From Lentinus brumalis (lineage: Eukaryota; Basidiomycota; Agaricomycetes; Polyporales; Polyporaceae), in the NCBI GenBank assembly GCA_001792895.1, contig MARA01000043.1, forward strand, positions 186,001 to 250,000: a stretch of 64,000 nucleotides of DNA. Reading direction: 5' to 3'. Position numbers and translations under genes: made by a program. The notes under the pieces were generated by a model. It saw only the letters and a list, made by a program, of their open reading frames with translations, did not search any database and had not been told where the DNA came from. Below, one piece after another: positions 57,649 to 64,000 of the stretch. How positions within the stretch are numbered: the stretch's first letter is position 1; the number at the start of each line of letters is the position of its first letter.

Positions 57649-60033
57649 ATGGGGACACGCTCAAGAAACATTGACGCGACGAATCATGGCCTCTACGACC
57701 TATATGTGGATTTTTGCAGAACTGTCAATCGCCTTCCTCTGGAGCAAGCGTATGTCTATGTACGCCGTCGCCTGAGAATACCAAGTGAGTGCGTCTCGTT
57801 AGGACGTTCTGCCGCGCCGCTGTGACACCGTCCAAGATGCAATGAGACGAAGGGGCTTGAGAAAGCTGCACATGTGTCTACCGGTTGCCTCCAGAAAGCT
57901 GTCATGTATCTTTGACCTCGCCACATCTCAAATGGAGTGGGATGTCTGCGCAACTATCGAATGGATCTGGCTCGAAATATGTGCTGATGCCGTGCTTTGT
58001 CGCCGCCTCCTGGAAGACGGTAATGTGTTTCAAGCGTATCGCACTTATTCTGTCTACTGAAAACACTGGGGTGTACCAGGATTGCTATCAAGAGTCCTGC
58101 CGCTGATAGACGCGATTGAGCCATCGATACTACTCCAGCTCCTCGCCGTGCTGGCGACGCATGGCGACGACACGGTCAAGAGCGAAATTCTGCGCCACCT
58201 GCCCGCTGTTCTCATCAAATGGGACCCGTGGATGTGCGATGAAATACAGTGTTCCGAGTTCCTCTTGGTGACGTTGTGCCACTGCATCGGCGTCGCCACC
58301 TTCCCTGCCGACCCCGTACCGATGTTTCCCCCGCATATCTCTGTCACCTTCGTCGCGGATGTAGCTCTCGAGGCCCTGCAACACCCTGAAGCATCTCACG
58401 ACCTCATCATACACGCTATCCCTCTTCTCATTCTCTGCGCAAAAGCGTGCGTCCCCGAAGAGATTAGAACGCGGCAACGCATCCTGGACTTCCTTGCCCT
58501 CCTGCTCCATAGCAACGAACCCAGTATCCGTGCCGTCGCAACATGGGTCTTCTGTGGCCTCCCCCGGCGGAGAGGAAGTCTACGTCTAATTATGCCTCTC
58601 GGGCGGGGAGCGTTGAGCTCGTCGATCTAACCGCCCTCGCGCGGTGTGACGCTCCACCCGAGAGTGAGCGAAGAGCTATCCGGAACTACACGCTGACGGT
58701 ACGCAAGCTACTGCAGGCATTACACGACGACGGTGACTTCGAAAAGTTCGGCATCGGACTGTCAACTAGCCTGTGGCACGGTCCGTTCATTTACAGCGAT
58801 GACGACTTTGCGAACTTCAAGGATGGCGCTCTTGCGAGGTTCAACTCATGGGACTCAGTACTCCTCGAAGCCGCCGAGGTCCTCAGGAGATTCAATCTCT
58901 CTTGGGAGATCAGCAGGGCGGACACTCTCACCTTGGAACACCTTGCGCGCAGTGGACCCCCGGATGCTGCAGCGGCCTACGCCCGTGAGGTCCTCAAGCG
59001 GAATTCTCACCACGTGTATGCCGCCCTCATACTCTGCGAATGGAGCGGAGACCGGGAGGAGGCTTTACAAGCAGCGTTAAACGGACTAGGGGAACGAGTC
59101 CCGGGCGTTCTCACTCCATACCTACGGCGCCGACTCTATGCCGCTGCCATCGAGCTAGCCCAAGCGAAGGCGCAGACACTTCTTCTCCAAACGGGGCCGT
59201 CGGACCGGCGACGACGGTTTGCTGGATTTGCATGCCTGGATTCAATGGCGGATTACGACCGCGTGTTGATACCGACGGCTCCCAGCGATGCGCGTGATCT
59301 CCTGCACATGACGGACCTGGCTAACATACACCTGCTGCTCACGCGAGCGCATATACATACTCCGGACCAACTCGAGGACACCCTCTACGTACGCCCTTTC
59401 TCAAACAAATGGCTGCCTCCCCGCCGTACTTACTACTCACACGTATCTGACTCACCATAGATGCTGTCTGAGCGAGTCGCACTCTTGGCGCGGACTTTGG
59501 AGGATTCCGGCTTCAAGGTCGTCGAGGGCTCGTACAGAGCGGGACGCAGGGCTCTCGTCCACCACTTCACTCACGGCTTCGCCAAGTGGGCCGAGCTCGT
59601 GGAGCGCTTCGATCACATAGATGCGCAAAATCGGGGCTTTTGGAGGAGCAACCTTCCAAAGCAAGAAGAGCAGGAGCACTCGGGCTGGCCCCACGAAGAG
59701 CAGTATGCGCGCTGGTGGGAGCCGGAGAACGAGCCTACTTTCGCGTCGTTGCTCCGTGGGCCCCTCAGGTGCAGCTGCCACAGTAGCGAGGACGGAGGCA
59801 TCCAGATGGGACCCGGATTGGCGTTGCTGTATGCATGCTCATGGTGTTCCTGTCGGAGCGTAATCGTGCGGAAGTGTTCCCGGTGCCAGGACGCGTGGTA
59901 GGTCGTGATCTGGCTGGACTTGACAGTTTCTTTCCCCGCTGATCGGCTTCGCTGCAGGTACTGCGATTCGACATGCCAGCGAGCACACTGGCCGCAGCAT
60001 AGAATGGCATGTCTGGAATACCATCGGAAATAG
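57649..60033 (+). CDS. MYND-type family B gene with one missing base (B7)
   Basis: Five exons: 57649-57784 (MGTRSRNIDATNHGLYDLYV), 57837-58019 (183 bp), 58080-59388, 59461-59897 and 59958-60033. All splice sites are normal. Exon 3 is 1309 bp where 1310 is needed for phase; the break is in the C5 run at 58561-58565 within VFCGLP, where paralogues would need six C. Both flanking frames are long and conserved, with no other damage. The finger is CSWC, CSRC, YCDSTC, HRMAC. A single lost base would remove the TPR-like half and the finger, so the gene is dead, or the base is a sequencing error. From 60034 to 60553 no gene was seen. Confidence 0.8.
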
Positions 60034-60553
60034 GTCAGGCGTCGTTGAGTATGTACTCGAGGAGTTTCTACTCACCGCGGCGTATGTAGACGTATCAGTC
60101 TCGTCAACTCAGGGCTCTACTCTCCCGAAATGCCGGCTCTCCGCGAACGCACCTTAAGTATGTAGTGAGGGTGCGGGGATGAATGCACTCGAGAGACCTG
60201 GCGAGACCTAATACGATGCGATGTAAGCCGAGCTTCGCAGCGCGGGAGGGATGTCAGGCTCGTGCTGATTTGCATTTCCAGGTATCCGGCCGAGTCGTTT
60301 GCGACCTCGAGCGTATGTATGCCCCAGATACAGCACAATCATGGAAGTGTGTCATCAATATTGGAAGATGAGAACGGCCATGATGACCTAGCCCCGAGAA
60401 AACCAGTCGACCGGGCAGAGTCAGCGGAGCGCGAAAGGAGAGCAGATGCCTGAACTCTGCGCAGCGGACCTTGAACCCTAGCGGACGTACTACTTATGGC
60501 CGCAGCCTCATGATTCAGACGAACTCTCCCTCTACCTCTCAGTTCACCCAAAT

Positions 60554-61495
60554 ATGCATGCATTCGCCCTCGGCGCGTCGAAGAACATCGGGTATCATGC
60601 CGCTCTTCGGCTGTTGAGTGAGTAAAGTCCATTCGCATAGTCATCCAATCTTATGTCGTTACAGAACAAGGCACCACCGTCACTTTCCTTCTACGTTCCA
60701 CCTCGGTTTTCGACAACGATGAAGAGATACAACCGTTCGTCAAAGACGGCCAGGCACGGCTTGTACGCGGCGACGCACTCAATCAAGACGATGTCAGGAA
60801 AGGCTGGGAGGCGGCCTTCCAGGCCAGCGCAGGCAAAGTTGACGTCGTGATTTTCACTATCGCTTCGTATTCCGAATCTCCTGCGCCCGGCGCTCGACGG
60901 CATGAACTGAAGGTGGTGACCACAGGCGGCAAGCCGAGCTTCAGCATAGGCCGTGGTTTCTTCCTCACCCTCCCGATCTCTGCACGCGCTCCCTCCTCAA
61001 CGTCCTGAGCACGATCCCGGGATCTCTGCGCGCGTCTGAAACGCAGCCGCGCTTCGTCGTCATCACCGCAATGGCCGTCACCTCCGAGTCACAGGCCGCG
61101 GTTCCGCTCGTCCTCAAGCCGCTCTACTATGTGGTTCTCCCGGCCGCGCTTGCGGACAAGCTCGGCGTGGAGCGCATCCTCTCGCATGCCGCAGGCTGGT
61201 CGTGGTCATCCAAGGACGAGCCCAGCAACGATATCCTTCCCCAAGTCTGGCAATCGACACCAGGGCTTCCCAGACAGGGCGACCTCAAGCATGTGGTGAT
61301 CGTACGCCCTGCGGTGCTGACGGACGGAGAGTCCCACGGAGACGAGGCGGGGAAGTCAGGCAATGAGCCGTATCGCACGAAGAAGGATGTGATCATGAGC
61401 AGTGCTTATAGGGTGTCGAGGAAGGATGTGGCTCATAGAACGTACTGCCAAATTGGAGCGAGTGGGAAGGGTATGGGGTGGTGATCGCCTACTGA
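60554..61495 (+). pseudogene. NAD(P)-binding protein, inactivated copy of D1 (D2)
   Basis: Aligned with D1 throughout: MHAFALGASKNIGYHAALRL, EQGTTVTFLLRST-like second exon, GGKPSFSIGRGFF third exon. Three lesions are visible. The donor of intron 2 is changed from GGTTCG to GCTTCG (near 60863). One base is missing near 60973 (FFLTLP to DLCTRSLLN). About ten bases are missing near 61436, replacing the FVVQE segment before VLPNWSEWEG. The original stop (TGA, 61493-61495) is still in place. It sits just upstream of F-box gene C3, as D1 sits next to C1. Confidence 0.8.
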
Positions 61496-61722
61496 TCTAC
61501 ATGGGCCAAAGTGGTCAGCGTTGATCGTTGCTGTCCTTGTACTTATCTTCTGTTCTACTTGATTGAGTTCTGATCGTCCTTGGGCTTGAGTTGTTACACA
61601 TCGCAATGCATGAGGTCTACTTCTGCGACGCTCCGAGCGTGTAAGTTACGCTGAAGTCACGAATAGCACAACGTCATGGGCGCTTTCAACCTTGAACTTG
61701 TACCTTCCACCTTCGTCAGGCC

Positions 61723-63516
61723 ATGGCAGTTCACCGCTCTCTCGCTCTAGCTGAAGATCTCCGCATCGCGGTAGACGAGGACATACAAACTCTCAGGTCA
61801 GCATCTCACTACGTTCCTGCGCGGGTGCAGTGGGCTAATCTTCGACGTTTAGTCTGCACGACGTAAGCAAGCTCTCAGAGCGAACCGTCGCTGTTACTCA
61901 CATATATAATGGAGTAGCTCATAGAACTTGATCTTCATACGGCTCGCATAGCCTCAGTTATTAGAGGCCGCGTCAACACTCATGCCGCTGTCAACAAGCT
62001 GCCTGACGAACTGCTCGCATTGATTTTCGAGTATGCTCTACCATGGCGCAACAACGGACTGCACTCACGAGGATATTGGAAGGCCTCGCACAGAAGTGAC
62101 ATGCTGGCCAGGATTCCCCTCACTCATGTGTGTCGCCGCTGGCGTGCCGCCGCAGTTGGGACTGCCACGTTATGGTCCATAATCGACGAGGACCTCAACC
62201 ACCTGCAGGACGTGTTCTTGGACCGCTCAGGGGATGCCACTATTCAAGCCCTGGTCCGCTACACCATCGATCGGCCCACGGGAACCCACATCGCCCGGCA
62301 TGCCGAACGTCTCAACGACCTATTCGTGATCTACCCACCGGCGAACGAAGAGTCCGGTCTCAGAACCGAGCTTCCCTTCAGCGTTCCCAACCTGGAGTGT
62401 CTTACCATGTACTCGTCAGGTACAGTGGGTCGAGATAGGATCAACTTGGAGACTCTCGATACCATCTTTCCCCACGGTACTCCTTCCCTTCGCAGGCTCG
62501 TTCTTTGGCACCTGCGACGATTGCCCGATGTGCGGTACGAACAGCTTACGCACCTCTTCATTAGCCATGGGAAGAGGCTGCCTATCATTGACCTCCTACG
62601 ACGCTGTTCTGCACTCCAGAACCTTGCCCTCATCGATGCTTCGGTCTCCGGCCTGCCTCCGAGCGAGAACGAGAACAACAACATTCAAGTCGAGCTTCCA
62701 AATCTCCGCGTTCTAACTCTCGGAACGTACAAGAACCCGGTGGCAGCCGTGAACCTTCCCAAGCTTCTTCCCGTTGTCGTCCTCCCGCGCGGGCTCACGT
62801 TGCGCTTGGTCGGTTCGCAAGCGACGACGCTGCTGGCTCTCAACGACTACGACTTACACCAAATGCCAATCATGTCCACCCTAACCGCCATGACCGTCGA
62901 CCTGCGCGCTGATGGCCATTGCACCCTCCGCGCATCCGGTCCCTCTGCGTCCGTGCTCCTTGACCTCCCAGATTTTCGCATGCAGCGGAGATATGGGCTC
63001 GGCGAACCCTGCTTCGTACCTCTTTCCGCGGTCGAAGTGGTGACATATCGGACCGAAGTACGCAACAAGGATTTGGACATGCTCCTTAACTGCAGCCTGC
63101 CGTCTCTCCGCGTCGTGCGTTTCGTGGATGCCTATGTCGCTCCCCGAAACCCTCAGGAGCAATTGCGCTACATCGATTATGACCTGCAAGGTGGCCCCGG
63201 CTGCGATGACTACATCGAAGCACTGTCCTGGGTCGCCGAGGAGAGCCCGCGGCTCGTAGAAATGGAGATATGGTCTTCGAACGTGGAGTTGCCCGGAAAG
63301 TTGGATCTTCCGGTGCACACCGACGTGCCCATCCGCAAGGTGACGTTCCACTATACCGGCAAAGACGATGCGATATTGGAGGAGGTGGATCTGACGCGTC
63401 TTCGCAACCGGGTTCCGGAGGTTGTTCTCTGCACGTCCCCGTCCGAACCCGAACCATCTACGACGATGTCGGAAAACGAAGCTCTGCAATGGGAGGACTC
63501 TGGAGAATGGTATTGA
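61723..63516 (+). CDS. F-box/leucine-rich protein, family C (C3)
   Basis: Intact family C gene, about 560 aa. The proposed exons are 61723-61796 (MAVHRSLALAEDLRIAVDED), a 10 bp microexon at 61853-61862, and 61918-63516. The microexon is inferred because the first exon ends in phase 2 and the large exon starts in phase 0; AG and GT flank it. The F-box is VNKLPDELLALIFEYALPWR to IPLTHVCRRWRAAAVGTATL. Leucine-rich strands follow (LRRLVLWHLRRLPDV, LRVLTLGTYKNPV), ending SEPEPSTTMSENEALQW with an acidic tail. F-box proteins of this kind are predicted SCF substrate adaptors. It is diverged from C1 and C2 outside the F-box. Confidence 0.85.
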
Positions 63517-63659
63517 GCGTGAGTTCGCAATACCGGTGGTCCTTTGTACCCCGACAGATGTTAACGAATGGGAAATTACACAGGCTTCCATACACTTGCA
63601 CACGACATGCTCCAAACAACGATTCCCATGTTATATTACTGTAGAGCACAACTGATCAG

Positions 63660-64000
63660 TCAGAATGGCATCTCTGTACTCGTATCCAAGAACATCTCCG
63701 CGTCGTCCACATCCCTTCTCCAAAGCCGCAGCTCGCACTTCGGTGCGGACCGTTTGCTGAGACACGACTTGAAGTAATCCGGAACAGTCTGCCAGTGTTC
63801 GGGCCTCTCGTAGTCCGGGTTCAGCTCGAAGCGAAGACGCTTCAGCGGCGCCGCTTGGTGGTACTCGCGCCGTGAAAGGCACGTTCGGGCGTCCTCCATC
63901 AGCTTGACGGTCGGCTCCGCATTGCGGATCCAGAGATATTCCAGTGCGGGGCACAAAGCACCGATAGCGCCAAGCTGGAGCTGAGCGACGGTGGATCCGA
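63660..64000 (-). CDS. F-box/LRR-like protein, C-terminal part, runs off the window
   Basis: Minus-strand frame open to the right edge, giving about 113 residues including GSTVAQLQLGAIGALCPALE and YLWIRNAEPTVKLME, then RRLRFELN-like leucine-rich sequence and an acidic end (RRDVDDAEMFLDTSTEMPF). The layout resembles the last repeats of basidiomycete F-box/LRR proteins, but the F-box itself would lie outside the window. Start and full length are unknown. Confidence 0.6.
   Translation of the reverse strand, partial: GSTVAQLQLGAIGALCPALEYLWIRNAEPTVKLMEDARTCLSRREYHQAAPLKRLRFELNPDYERPEHWQTVPDYFKSCLSKRSAPKCELRLWRRDVDDAEMFLDTSTEMPF

Overview
This is nuclear DNA of a filamentous basidiomycete, most likely an Agaricomycete of the white-rot or polypore type. 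The evidence is GC-rich coding sequence, many 50-90 bp GT-AG introns, class I-like hydrophobins, expanded F-box and MYND-zinc-finger families, an SKN7/Prr1-type HSF plus receiver regulator, and a fungal Tad-like LINE. The species cannot be named from the sequence. No rRNA, tRNA or CRISPR array was recognised.

Layout. 0-8 kb: an F-box-like remnant at the left edge, then two copies of a ~1.8 kb segment each carrying one hydrophobin gene (HYD1, HYD2), with a dead F-box gene (A1) between them. 8-17.3 kb: family A, F-box-like/leucine-rich proteins; A2 is dead, A3, A4 and A5 are intact, and an unrecognised gene E lies among them. 19-28.4 kb: family B, large helical-repeat proteins ending in a MYND zinc finger; B1 is truncated, B2 and B3 are intact, B4 is frameshifted. 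29.3-43 kb: a NAD(P)-binding Rossmann protein (D1) and two family C F-box genes (C1, C2). C1 is split by an 8.4 kb LINE that itself carries a 1.2 kb inverted-repeat element. 44-50 kb: dead B5, then the SKN7-like gene. 50-54.5 kb: a gene-poor stretch with an unnamed inverted repeat. 54.5-64 kb: B6, B7, a dead copy of D (D2), the intact F-box gene C3, and a partial F-box/LRR gene at the right edge.

The main theme is local birth and death of multigene families. Families A, B, C, D and the hydrophobins each occur two to seven times, with intact and dead members side by side. Exon lengths in family B are nearly invariant, so exon arithmetic was used to separate real splicing from frameshifts. That arithmetic shows that several otherwise sound genes (SKN7-like, B7, B4) and the LINE ORF2 differ from an open frame only by single missing bases, often in C/G runs. 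This may be a sequence-quality problem rather than true inactivation.

F-box proteins normally recruit substrates to SCF ubiquitin ligases and MYND fingers bind peptide ligands. Whether the A, B and C proteins work together is not shown by the sequence. SKN7-like is the only gene here with a well-established pathway role (phosphorelay and oxidative-stress response).
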